From the NCBI RefSeq assembly GCF_050897975.1, contig NZ_JBPAXY010000004.1:248001-312000 (forward strand): a stretch of DNA of 64,000 bases, read 5' to 3'. The position numbers and the translations under genes were made by a program. This stretch comes from Pseudooceanicola sp050897975. Its GTDB lineage: Bacteria; Pseudomonadota; Alphaproteobacteria; Rhodobacterales; Rhodobacteraceae. Shown piece after piece: positions 19,149 to 27,835 of the stretch (position 1 is the first letter of the stretch; every line of letters begins with the position of its first letter). Below the pieces are notes generated by a model, which made no database searches, had not been told where the DNA came from, and saw only the letters and a program-made list of their open reading frames with translations.

Positions 19149-20270
19149 ATGTCAACAGCACCCGACCCCCGCACCGGCTTCTACTGGGATGAGCGCTGCT
19201 TCTGGCACTCGGGCGGCAACTATGCCCTGACCCTGCCCGTGGGCGGCTACGTGCAGCCCCTGGCGGCGGGCGGTCTGCCCGAAAGCCCCGAGACCAAGCG
19301 GCGGCTGAAGAACCTCATGGAGGTTTCGGGCCTCTGGGCGGAACTGGCCACCACCTCGGCCCCGCCCGCCACGCGCGAGGATCTCATGCGGGTCCATCCC
19401 GCCAGCTACCTCGATGCCTTCAAGGCGATGTCGGACGCGGGCGGCGGCGAGCTGGGCCTGCGCACCCCCTTCGGCCAGGGCGGCTACGAGATCGCGGCCC
19501 TGTCGGCCGGACTGGCTGTGCAGGCGCTGGATGACGTGCTGGCGGGGCGGGTGCGCAATGCCTATGCCCTGTCGCGCCCGCCGGGGCACCACTGTCTGCC
19601 CGACTTTCCCAACGGTTTCTGCCTGCTGGCCAATATCGCCGTGGCCGTCGAGGCCGCCAAGGCGCGCGGCCTGGCCCCCCGCGTCGCGGTGCTGGACTGG
19701 GACGTGCACCACGGCAATGGCACCGAACATATCTTCTACGACCGCGACGACGTGCTGACCGTCTCGATCCACCAGGAGGCCAATTATCCCCTGGATACCG
19801 GCGCGGTCACCGACCGCGGGCGCGGCGCGGGCGAAGGATACAACCTGAACATCCCGCTGCCGCCCGGCGCGGGCCATGTCACCTATCTGGAGGTGATGGA
19901 GCGGATCGTCCTGCCCGCGCTCACCGCCTACCGCCCCGATGCGATCATCGTCGCCTGCGGCTTCGACGCGGGCATCTTCGACCCGATCGCGCGCATGTCC
20001 TGCACCGCCGAGACCTTCGGCGAGATGACCCGCCAGGTGATGCAGGCCGCCGACACCCTTTGCGACGGGCGCCTTCTGATGGTGCATGAGGGCGGCTATT
20101 CCGAGGCCTATGTGCCCTTCTGCGGCCACCGGGTGATGGAGGTGCTCTCGGGCAGCGACATCCATGTGCCCGACCCCATGGCCCAGGCGGTGGCAACGCG
20201 GCAGCCGAACGCGGGGTTCAACGCCTATCTGTCGGGGGTGATCACCCAGATCGCCGAGGCCCTGTCATGA
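19149..20270 (+). CDS. Histone deacetylase-family amidohydrolase
   Basis: A 373-residue arginase-fold deacetylase. Key features are the active-site His pair in RPPGHHCLPD (147-148), zinc ligands Asp185 and His187 in DWDVHHGNGTE, and a GFDAGIFDP segment carrying the other zinc Asp. Bacterial relatives deacetylate acetylpolyamines or act on acetylated proteins or small amides; the substrate cannot be assigned. The ATG at 19149 follows an AGGAA-rich leader. It is followed after 37 bases by the SdpI gene. Confidence 0.88.
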   Translation: MSTAPDPRTGFYWDERCFWHSGGNYALTLPVGGYVQPLAAGGLPESPETKRRLKNLMEVSGLWAELATTSAPPATREDLMRVHPASYLDAFKAMSDAGGGELGLRTPFGQGGYEIAALSAGLAVQALDDVLAGRVRNAYALSRPPGHHCLPDFPNGFCLLANIAVAVEAAKARGLAPRVAVLDWDVHHGNGTEHIFYDRDDVLTVSIHQEANYPLDTGAVTDRGRGAGEGYNLNIPLPPGAGHVTYLEVMERIVLPALTAYRPDAIIVACGFDAGIFDPIARMSCTAETFGEMTRQVMQAADTLCDGRLLMVHEGGYSEAYVPFCGHRVMEVLSGSDIHVPDPMAQAVATRQPNAGFNAYLSGVITQIAEALS

Positions 20271-20307
20271 CCCGCGCAGGCCCGGGCGCAGGCCCGGAGG
20301 GGCGGCG

Positions 20308-20613
20308 ATGAAATACCTGATGCTGGTCCCGCTGCTGCTGCTGGCGGCGATCGGCGCGCTGATGGCCGCCGGTCTGGTGCCGCCCAATGGCTATGTCGGC
20401 TATCGCAGCGTGCGCAGCCTGTCCGACCCGGCGCTGTGGTATGCGATCAATGCCCGCGCGGGGTTCGCCCTAGGCCTCGCCAGCCTGCTGGCGGCTGCGG
20501 GGGTCTGGGCGATTTACCGCCGCGCCCTGGACCCCTCGGTGCAGGCGCTGCTGTCGGTGGCGGCGCTGATCGCCGTGGCGATCGTCACGGTGATCGCGGG
20601 ACGCACCGGCTAG
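20308..20613 (+). CDS. SdpI-family membrane protein
   Basis: A 101-residue protein with three hydrophobic helices (about 3-22, 50-68, 78-96). The loop NGYVGYRSVRSLSDPALWYAINARAG has the R-x-x-x-S-x-x-x-W-x-x-x-N pattern of the SdpI/YhfL family. SdpI itself is an immunity protein to a killing peptide in Bacillus; most proteobacterial relatives have no assigned role. No toxin gene is next to it. Confidence 0.75.
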   Translation: MKYLMLVPLLLLAAIGALMAAGLVPPNGYVGYRSVRSLSDPALWYAINARAGFALGLASLLAAAGVWAIYRRALDPSVQALLSVAALIAVAIVTVIAGRTG

Positions 20614-20693
20614 AGGGGCAGGCGCCCCCGCTTTGCGGTTGAAACCCCGGCGCCGAGGGCCGACATATCGAGCCAGCCCAACCGGAGAGAGAC

Positions 20694-21272
20694 ATGCCCG
20701 AAAGAAACCAGGCGGCGCTGGACTTCCTGCTGACCCGCCGTTCGCGCCCGGCCAAGACCCTGGCGGCCCCCGGGCCCGACCGGGACGCGCTGGAGGTGAT
20801 CCTGACCGCCGCCGCCCGCAGCCCCGACCATGGCAAGCTGGAACCCTGGCGCTTTGTCGTTCTGGAAGGTGCGGCCTTTGCCCGGCTGGCGGATCTGGTG
20901 CGCGCGCGCGGCGCGGCGCTGGAGAAAACCGAGGCCGAGATCGCCAAAAGCGTGAAGCAGTTCGACGATGCGGTGGTCTGCGTCGCCGTGGTCTCGGCCC
21001 CGAAACCCTCGGACAAGGTGCCACAGATCGAACAGCTTTATTCCGCTGGCGCCGTCTGCCTGGCGGCGCTGAACGCAGGCCTCGCCTCGGGCTGGGGCGC
21101 CAGCTGGCTGACCGGCTGGCATTGCTTCGACCGGGGCTTTGTCGAAGAGGGGCTGGGCCTGACGCCCGAGGAAAGCATCGCCGGGCTGATCTTCTACGGC
21201 ACCGAACAGGTCACCCCGCCCGAACGTCCCCGCCCCGAGCTGAAGGAGATCACCACATGGATCTCGGCCTGA
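20694..21272 (+). CDS. Nitroreductase-family (YdjA-like) FMN oxidoreductase
   Basis: A 192-residue flavoprotein. RRSRPAKTL near the N-terminus, AARSPDHGKLEPWRFVVLEG and the C-terminal FYGTEQVTPPERPRPEL match the short YdjA branch of nitroreductases, which reduce substrates with NAD(P)H via FMN. The physiological substrate is unknown. GGAGAGAGAC precedes the ATG. The stop codon lies inside the following EI24 gene (16-base overlap), so the two are probably co-translated. Confidence 0.87.
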   Translation: MPERNQAALDFLLTRRSRPAKTLAAPGPDRDALEVILTAAARSPDHGKLEPWRFVVLEGAAFARLADLVRARGAALEKTEAEIAKSVKQFDDAVVCVAVVSAPKPSDKVPQIEQLYSAGAVCLAALNAGLASGWGASWLTGWHCFDRGFVEEGLGLTPEESIAGLIFYGTEQVTPPERPRPELKEITTWISA

Positions 21273-21964
21273 TTCTTTCCGGCTTCACCCGCGCGCTTGG
21301 CCAGACCGGCGATCCGCGCTTTCGCCGGGTGCTGTTCATCGGCGTCGGGCTGACCCTGGTCCTGCTGGCCGGCGCCGCCTGGATCACCTGGTTCGGCATC
21401 GGCTGGGCCATCGGCGATGACGCCAGCCTGCCCTGGATCGGCACCGTGCCCTGGCTGAACGATCTGGCGGCGGCGGGCGGTCTCTTGGCGATGATGATCG
21501 CCTCGGTCTTCCTGATGGTGCCCGTGGCCTCGGCCATCACCTCGATGTACCTCGACCAGGTGGCCGAGGCGGTCGAGGATCGCCATTACCCGCAGTTCCC
21601 CCCGGTCGAGGGCACCGGCTTCTTCGAGGATCTGCGCGATACGCTGGGCTTTTTGGGGGTGATCATCGTCGCCAACCTGGTGGCGCTGGTCTTCTACCTG
21701 GTCCTGGCGCCGCTGGCGCCCTTCATCTTCTGGGGGCTGAACGGCTACCTGCTGGGGCGGGAATATTTCACCCTGGCCGCCATGCGCCGCCTGGGCCGCG
21801 CAGGCGCCGAAGAGCTGCGCCGCCGCAACATGGGCACGATCTGGCTGGGGGGGATCCTGATGGCGATCCCGCTGACCGTGCCGATCCTGAACCTGGTGGT
21901 GCCGATCCTGGGGGCGGCCACCTTCACCCATATCTTCCACGGGCTGGCCGCCAAGCGCGGCTAG
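21257..21964 (+). CDS. EI24/CysZ-like membrane protein
   Basis: A 235-residue integral membrane protein with about four hydrophobic regions. It shows the EI24 pattern: MVPVASAITSMYLDQVAEAVEDRHYP, then a helix-rich second half ending in LNLVVPILGAATFTHIFH. CysZ of this family takes up sulfate in enterobacteria; a sulfate role here is only possible. It overlaps the end of the nitroreductase gene. Confidence 0.82.
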   Translation: MDLGLILSGFTRALGQTGDPRFRRVLFIGVGLTLVLLAGAAWITWFGIGWAIGDDASLPWIGTVPWLNDLAAAGGLLAMMIASVFLMVPVASAITSMYLDQVAEAVEDRHYPQFPPVEGTGFFEDLRDTLGFLGVIIVANLVALVFYLVLAPLAPFIFWGLNGYLLGREYFTLAAMRRLGRAGAEELRRRNMGTIWLGGILMAIPLTVPILNLVVPILGAATFTHIFHGLAAKRG

Positions 21965-22100
21965 TCTTATCCGACAGCCCAGAATACTCCTGCCGGAGGC
22001 AAGGCGTGCCCGCAGGGCGCGCCTTTTTCATCTGTCGCGCGCCGGTTGGCCCGTGCCGGGTCATGCCTTCGGCGAGAGTATTTCCAGCTGTCGGATGAAC
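21965..22100. repeat. Intergenic terminator-like repeat, locus 4
   Basis: Inverted arms: CCGACAGCCCAGAATACTCC near 21971 and GAGAGTATTTCCAGCTGTCGG ending about 22094. The outer parts pair across the element. It lies between the convergent EI24 and DUF1467 genes. Confidence 0.8.
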
Positions 22101-22124
22101 AGGGGCGGGCGCCCGGCGGGGCGG

Positions 22125-22408
22125 TCAGCCCGCCGTGGCGGGCGTGGACATGCGGTTGAACCAGTCCAGATCCTCGATGGTGATCCAGCCCGACAGGATG
22201 ATGCCCGCGATGATCACGAAGAGCACGGTCGAGATCCCGGTGGTGATCCACAGCTTGGGCTTCAGGTGGTGGATCTCCAGCGAGCCCGACTGGGTGCCGC
22301 GCAGCACCCGGCCCATGTCCTGCTGGGTCTTCAGCTTCAGTGGTGCCAGGATCAGCAGGGTCATCCACCAGATCACCGCGTAAAGCACGATGGCAGAGGT
22401 GATGCCCA

Positions 22409-22409
<1 letters not shown>
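22125..22409 (-). CDS. DUF1467 small membrane protein
   Basis: A 94-residue protein with two hydrophobic helices (about 3-22 and 54-73). The sequence ITSAIVLYAVIWWMTLLILAPL at the start fits DUF1467. Function is unknown. Its start codon overlaps the stop codon of the methylmalonyl-CoA epimerase gene (TGATG), so the two form an operon. Confidence 0.85.
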
Positions 22410-22813
<404 letters not shown>

Positions 22814-22993
22814 GGCTGGGGTCTCCTCTTCCTCACCTGGCCCCTTATCGCCCGGTCCGGGGGGCGCGCGCAAGCCGGGGCGCAGGCCATGGGGTCGCAG
22901 GGGGCGCTTAACCCTGCGTTCACCTTCGCCCGCCTAGCCTGATCGGGTGATGTGCCGGTCCGGCCCTCGGACCCGTCAGGAAGGAAGGCGCCC

Positions 22994-23701
22994 ATGGATC
23001 CGCTAGAACCCTTTGCCGCCCCGACCGCCGCGCGCCCGATGCTGGGGCTGACCGTGCTGGTGGTCGAGGACAGCCTGTATGCCTCCGAGGCGCTGCGCCT
23101 GCTATGCCTGCGCTCGGGCGCGCGGATCCGGCGGGCCGATTGCCTGCGCTCGGCGCGCCGTCACTTGCAGGTCTACCGGCCCTCGGTGGCGGTGGTGGAC
23201 CTCGGGCTTCCCGACGGATCGGGGGCCGAGCTGATCGGCGAGCTGACCCGGGGCGGGGTGCGCCTGGGGGTGGTGGCGGCCATGTCCGGCGATCCGGGCG
23301 CCGAGGCCGTGGCGCGCGAGGCCGGGGCGCAGATCTTCTTTGCCAAGCCGCTGACCAGCCTGATCCAGTTCCAGCGCGAGATCCTGGCGCGTTTGCCCCC
23401 GGAATACCGCCGGTCCGGCCCCCGCCTGATGCCGGGCGAGCCGGTTGAACCCGATCCGGTGGCCTACAAGGACGACATGGCCCATGCGGCCGAGCTGCTG
23501 GAGGAAGGCGCCGATGCCGAGACGCTGGCCTATCTGGCGCAGTTCCTGCGCGGCGTTGCGCACTGTGCGGGCGATGCTGAGCTGGAGGCGGCGGCGCGCC
23601 ATCTGGCCGCGCGCCTGGAGGAGGGGCAGCCGCTGCGCGCCGATCTGGCCGCGCTGGCGGGCCTGTTGCAGGACCGGGTGGGGCAGCGTCTGGCGATCTG
23701 A
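22994..23701 (+). CDS. Response regulator with receiver domain and a helical C-terminal region
   Basis: A 235-residue protein. A CheY-like receiver spans about residues 19-130: acidic pair Glu25-Asp26, phospho-acceptor Asp69 in VVDLGLPDGSG, Lys118 in FFAKPL. The C-terminal ~95 residues are helical and contain no obvious DNA-binding or enzyme motif; AHAAELLEEGADAETLAYLAQFLRGVAH could be an HPt-like bundle or a dimerisation region. No histidine kinase is adjacent. AAGGAAGG precedes the ATG. Confidence 0.85.
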   Translation: MDPLEPFAAPTAARPMLGLTVLVVEDSLYASEALRLLCLRSGARIRRADCLRSARRHLQVYRPSVAVVDLGLPDGSGAELIGELTRGGVRLGVVAAMSGDPGAEAVAREAGAQIFFAKPLTSLIQFQREILARLPPEYRRSGPRLMPGEPVEPDPVAYKDDMAHAAELLEEGADAETLAYLAQFLRGVAHCAGDAELEAAARHLAARLEEGQPLRADLAALAGLLQDRVGQRLAI

Positions 23702-23757
23702 CCGCTAGCCGCGGTCGGGCGCGCAGGGGCGGTTCAGGTGAGCTGAGGGAAGAGGAC

Positions 23758-23843
23758 GGGAGAGCCGGGGAGGCTCTCCCTGCCGGTGTGACCGGGAGGG
23801 TGGGCCGCCCTTCGGGGAGAGAGGGCGACCCCGGTGACACCGG
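23758..23843. ncRNA. Two consecutive strong hairpins, possible structured RNA or bidirectional terminator
   Basis: Hairpin 1 (23758-23780) has a perfect 9-bp stem, GGGAGAGCC/GGCTCTCCC, with a 5-base loop. Hairpin 2 (23783-23843) has outer arms CCGGTGTGACCGGG and CCCGGTGACACCGG (one mismatch in 14) and a second inner pairing of GGCCGCCC with GGGCGACC. They lie between the convergent response-regulator and wrbA genes. No T run follows, so ordinary termination is not obvious. Confidence 0.4.
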
Positions 23844-23940
23844 AGGTCCTGGCGAGGGGCCGCGCGGGGGCGTACGGCGTCGCGAGGGCCGGGGCAGGGG
23901 CGGCGGCGCGACGGAGCGGGCCGCGCCGCGCGCGCTGCGA

Positions 23941-24558
23941 TCAGGCGGCCACGGCGGGGGCGGTGGCACCGGTCAGCTTGGCGGTCACCTCGACCAGGCG
24001 GCTGGCCTGGTGGGCGACGGCCGCCTTGCCCTTGTCGTCAAAGGCACCGGCCTTGCCGGAATAGCCGTAGGGGTTGCCGCCGGCCTCGGCGATCACCTCG
24101 GAGGTGAAGCCCGGGGCCACGACGATGGCGCCCCAGTGCATGACGGTCGGGTAGAACCCGAGGATGGTGTTCTCCATCCCGCCGTGGGTGTTGCCGGTCG
24201 AGGTCGAGGCGGTCACGGTCTTGTTGGCCAGCTTGCCCTGGGCCCAGACGCCGCCCAGCGTGTCGATGAAGGCGCGGATCTGCGAGGGCGCGCCGCCGAA
24301 GCGGGTCGGGAAGGAGAAGAAGTAGCCATCGGCCCAGGCCATGTCCTCGGGGGTGGCGACGGGGATGTCCTTGGTGGCTTCCAGGTGGGCCTTCCAGGGC
24401 TCCTGGGTGTCGATTACCGATTGCGGGGCGGTTTCGGCCACGCGCAGCAGGCGGACCTCGGCGCCCGCTTCGCGGGCCGCGCGGGCGGCTTCTTCGGCGA
24501 CGGCATAGTTGGTGCCGTAGGTGGAATAGTAGATGACGGCGATCTTGGGTGCGCTCAT
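23941..24558 (-). CDS. wrbA: NAD(P)H:quinone oxidoreductase, WrbA family
   Basis: A 205-residue flavodoxin-like enzyme predicted to reduce quinones by two electrons and limit redox cycling. FMN-site segments are YYSTYGTNYAVAEEAARAARE, the SFPTRFGGAPSQIRAFID loop and TASTSTGNTHGGMENT. The ATG at 24558 begins MSAPKIAVIYYSTYG, the normal start. It is a single gene; upstream, a GTGCGC-AA-GCGCAC palindrome (24654-24667) may be an operator. Confidence 0.92.
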   Translation of the reverse strand: MSAPKIAVIYYSTYGTNYAVAEEAARAAREAGAEVRLLRVAETAPQSVIDTQEPWKAHLEATKDIPVATPEDMAWADGYFFSFPTRFGGAPSQIRAFIDTLGGVWAQGKLANKTVTASTSTGNTHGGMENTILGFYPTVMHWGAIVVAPGFTSEVIAEAGGNPYGYSGKAGAFDDKGKAAVAHQASRLVEVTAKLTGATAPAVAA

Positions 24559-24775
24559 GTCGATGCTCCTGAAACTGGGGGCTTGATGTCTCGTTTGAGC
24601 GCCAGATAGGCCCGAAGCGGCGCGGACAGAATTGCCGCAAGTGCAAAGCCGCTGTGCGCAAGCGCACGGTGCCGTGTGGGATCTTGCCTGAAAAAGCATC
24701 GTCGAACGCAGTTTCCCGCCTGCCGGAGGGCCGGCAGGGCGGGTGCATCCTGGATCCTTTGGGAATGTCAGAGGG

Positions 24776-25327
24776 TTAGCGGAAGGGTGCGCCGTGGGCC
24801 CAGACGGTCAGCGAGAACCGCTCGCCCGCGGTCACGGGCAGCACCCGGTGCAGCGCGAAAGAGGGGAACAGCACGGCGGTGCCCGGCGCCAGCTCTGCGG
24901 TGGCGCAGTTCGAATTCATCCAGACCTCAAGGGTGCCGCCCTCATAGGCGCCGGGATCGGACAGCTGGGTGACCAGCGTCAGCTTGCGCCGCGACGCCAG
25001 CCGCCCCTCTCCGATGTCGGAATGCCAGGTGAAATGCCCCTCGCGCTCGGCCCCGTAGCGGGCGATCTGCGGCGATTCGGAGAAATCGGTCAGGTCGAAG
25101 TCGAAGACCTCGCGATTGGCGCGGGCCACCAGGTCGATCAGCCGGTCCATGACCCAGCCGGTCTCGGGCAGGTCGTCGAGCCAGACCAGATCGGCGCGGC
25201 GCAGGTTGTGTTCGGTGGTGGCGCGCACCAGGCCCGCATCGGCGGCGGGGGCGGCGCGGGCAATCTCGGTCAGCTGGGCGCATTCGGCCACAGAGAAGGC
25301 ATCGGGAATGGTGTGAAAGGCGATCAT
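24776..25327 (-). CDS. 2-Oxoglutarate/Fe(II)-dependent oxygenase
   Basis: A 183-residue double-stranded beta-helix oxygenase. Iron ligands are His102 and Asp104 (WHSDIG) and His160 (LHRVLPV); Arg170 in AGERFSLTVW should bind 2-oxoglutarate. The layout resembles prolyl-hydroxylase/PKHD-type enzymes. The substrate cannot be predicted. It is a single gene with a GC hairpin at 24715-24743 downstream, without a T run. Confidence 0.83.
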   Translation of the reverse strand: MIAFHTIPDAFSVAECAQLTEIARAAPAADAGLVRATTEHNLRRADLVWLDDLPETGWVMDRLIDLVARANREVFDFDLTDFSESPQIARYGAEREGHFTWHSDIGEGRLASRRKLTLVTQLSDPGAYEGGTLEVWMNSNCATAELAPGTAVLFPSFALHRVLPVTAGERFSLTVWAHGAPFR

Positions 25328-25466
25328 GGGCGCAATGCAGTCGAAAGGTGCGCCTCTATGCCCGCTGGGCGCCCCTGCCGCTGCGCCGTTTCCGACCTGT
25401 CAGATGTCGCTTTTGGCCCTGCGCGGGGGATCGCCTGCGGGAAAGCTCCGGCCCGGGCATCGGGGC

Positions 25467-25826
25467 CTAGCGTTCGCGGCCAGGGGCCGAGGGGGCGGCG
25501 CCGGGGCCTGCCGGGGCACGGCTGCGTTGCGGGCGGAAGCCACAGCGCACCAGGGCGCGTTCGACCCGTTCCACCTTGGCCGGGGTGCTTTCCATCCGCG
25601 CGATCCCTGCGCAGAGCTGGGCGGCCAGATAGCCGATCGCCTTGGCCGGATAGCGGCGGTTCTGTTGCTGGATATAGCGGGTGGCGGTGCGGCGCCGTCC
25701 GGTCACCTCATGCAGCCAGTCGTCGCCGTAGTGGTCGACCAGGGCCATCGCATCCAGCACGTCCTGACGGGTCATGCGATCGAGGCCGCGCAGGAAACGG
25801 GGCTGTGCGCCGGGCAATTCATTCAT
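25467..25826 (-). CDS. Uncharacterised basic protein
   Basis: A 119-residue protein; not recognised. The sequence is helical and basic in the middle (EVTGRRRTATRYIQQQNRRYPAKAIGYLAAQL) with a low-complexity Ala/Pro/Arg tail. No membrane segment, signal peptide or motif is seen. The ATG at 25826 is preferred to one at 25886 because the first 20 residues of the longer form look unrelated to coding. It lies alone between the oxygenase and nadE. Confidence 0.5.
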   Translation of the reverse strand: MNELPGAQPRFLRGLDRMTRQDVLDAMALVDHYGDDWLHEVTGRRRTATRYIQQQNRRYPAKAIGYLAAQLCAGIARMESTPAKVERVERALVRCGFRPQRSRAPAGPGAAPSAPGRER

Positions 25827-25945
25827 GATCGAAGAATAGCCCGAGCAGGGGCCGGGGGGTACATGAATTTCATGCATTTCCGTCATGACGGAAGAGAGTG
25901 AACAGCCCGTGAAGCCCCCCCCGGGACCGCGCCCCGGGGCCGGGC

Positions 25946-27604
25946 CTAGCTGGGGTCGCGCCAGCGGTTGACGATGGGATAGCGCCGGTCCAGCCAGAAG
26001 GCCCGGTTGGTCAGCCGCGCACCGGGCGCGGCCTGGAACCGCTTGTATTCCGACAGGTAGATCAGCCGCTCGACCTTTTTCACATCCTCGCGGTCATAGC
26101 CGGCGGCGACGCAATCGGCGACCGACCGCTCGTCGTCCACCAGCAGGGTCAGGATGCCGTCCAGCACGGGGTAGTCGGGCAGCGAATCGCTGTCCTTCTG
26201 GTCCTCGCGCAGCTCGGCCGAGGGCGGCTTGGTGATGATCCGCTCGGGGATCACCTCGCCCGCATTGCCCTGCATCCAGTCGCGGTGGTTGGCATTGCGC
26301 CAGCGGCAGGTTTCGAAGACCCGGGTCTTGTAGAGATCCTTGATCGGATTGTAGCCGCCCGACATGTCGCCGTAGATCGTGGCATAGCCCACGGCCACCT
26401 CGGACTTGTTGCCGGTGGTCAACAGCATCGAGCCGAACTTGTTCGACAGCGCCATCAGCAGCAGACCGCGCAGGCGGGACTGGATGTTTTCCTCGGTCAG
26501 GTCGGGCTGGGTGCCTTCGAAAAGCGGCGCCAGGGCCTCGGTCACCGCGGCGCGGGGGCCAGAGATCGGCACATAGTCATAGCGGCAGCCAAGGGCGTTG
26601 GCGCAGGCCTCGGCGTCCTCAAGGCTGTGCTGCGAGGTATATTCCGAGGGCAGCATCACGCAGCGCACGTTGTCGGGGCCCAGGGCATCGGCGGCGATGG
26701 TGGCGACCAGGGCCGAATCGATGCCCCCCGACATGCCCAGCAGAACCTTCTTGAACCCGGTCTTGCGGCAGTAGTCGCGCAGGCTTTCGACCATGACGCG
26801 GTAATCCTGCTCCCACTCGTCGGGCATATGGGCCTTCTCGCCCTCGACGATGCGCCAGCCCTCGGGGCCGCGCTCCAGCTCGACCATCTGCTGGGCCTCG
26901 TCGAAGACCGGCATCTGGAAGGCCAGCCCGCCATGGGGGTTCAAGCCGAAGCTGCCGCCGTCGAAGACCTGATCGTCCTGGCCGCCCACAAGGTTGAGGT
27001 AGATCAGCGGCAGGCCCGTCTCGACCACGCGGCCCACCATGTGGTTATAGCGGGTGTCCATCTTGTGCCGCGCATAGGGCGAGCCATTGGGCACGATGAG
27101 GAACTCGGCGCCGGTTTCCTCCAGCGTTTCCGAAACCTCGGGGTGCCAGGCATCCTCGCAGATGGGAAAGCCGACGCGTGCATTGCCCACGGCCAGCGGG
27201 CCGCCCAGGGGGCCGCTGTCGTAAAGGCGCACCTCGTCGAAGACGGTGTCATTGGGCAGGTTGTGTTTCAGCGCGCTGGAGACGACGCGGCCGCCCTTCA
27301 GCATGTGATAGGCGTTGAACAGCTCGGCCCCTTCCACATGGGGGCCGCCGATCATCAGCGGCGGGCCCTCGGCGCAGCGCTCGGCCAGGGTGGCGATGGC
27401 GGCGATGGCGTCCAGGTAGAAGGCCGGCTTCATGATCAGATCCTGGGTCTGATAGCCGGTGATGAACATCTCGGGCAGGCAGACCAGGTCGGCGCCCGCG
27501 TCGCGGCCCTGTTGCCAGGCGGCGAAGGCCAGCTCGGCATTGCCGGAAAGATCGCCCACGGTGGCGTTGCGCTGTGCCAGCCAGATGCGGAACCTGTCTG
27601 CCAT
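25946..27604 (-). CDS. nadE: Glutamine-dependent NAD+ synthetase
   Basis: Makes NAD+ from nicotinic acid adenine dinucleotide, ATP and glutamine. The 552-residue protein has an N-terminal nitrilase-type glutaminase with catalytic Glu45 (LPEMF), Lys113 (LKHNLPN) and Cys149 (FPICEDAW), then an ATP-pyrophosphatase domain with SGGIDS at residues 292-297. The ending RFRxxP-like KRFQAAPGARLTNRAFWLDRRYPI is typical. GGAGG-type spacing precedes the ATG at 27604. Confidence 0.96.
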   Translation of the reverse strand: MADRFRIWLAQRNATVGDLSGNAELAFAAWQQGRDAGADLVCLPEMFITGYQTQDLIMKPAFYLDAIAAIATLAERCAEGPPLMIGGPHVEGAELFNAYHMLKGGRVVSSALKHNLPNDTVFDEVRLYDSGPLGGPLAVGNARVGFPICEDAWHPEVSETLEETGAEFLIVPNGSPYARHKMDTRYNHMVGRVVETGLPLIYLNLVGGQDDQVFDGGSFGLNPHGGLAFQMPVFDEAQQMVELERGPEGWRIVEGEKAHMPDEWEQDYRVMVESLRDYCRKTGFKKVLLGMSGGIDSALVATIAADALGPDNVRCVMLPSEYTSQHSLEDAEACANALGCRYDYVPISGPRAAVTEALAPLFEGTQPDLTEENIQSRLRGLLLMALSNKFGSMLLTTGNKSEVAVGYATIYGDMSGGYNPIKDLYKTRVFETCRWRNANHRDWMQGNAGEVIPERIITKPPSAELREDQKDSDSLPDYPVLDGILTLLVDDERSVADCVAAGYDREDVKKVERLIYLSEYKRFQAAPGARLTNRAFWLDRRYPIVNRWRDPS

Positions 27605-27736
27605 GTAACCTCCTTGCGGCCGGGAACCGGCGCCTGTGTGGTTCAGAATATGCGTCCTGTGGCGCGCTGGGGCGCGCGGGTCGGGGCCTGCTTAGCGGCC
27701 AGACCCGCCGAGGGGAAGGCGATTTGGTGAAAGGCG

Positions 27737-27765
27737 TTGCCCCCCTTTTCCCGGTCGCATAGGTT
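27737..27765 (+). promoter_or_regulatory. Possible promoter of the MORN-repeat gene
   Basis: TTGCCC (27737-27742) and TAGGTT (27760-27765) are spaced by 17 bases, about 70 bases before the ATG at 27836. Weak on its own. Confidence 0.35.
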
Positions 27766-27835
27766 TTCGCCAGACCAGCAAGGCCGCCGCGCGCGCGGAT
27801 CGGGCCCAGCGAAACGGCGGGTTCAGGGAGAAACC

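Noticed and set aside
20308..20613. SdpI-family gene as part of a killing-peptide immunity system
   Set aside because: No small peptide toxin or export genes lie nearby; the neighbours are a deacetylase and a nitroreductase.
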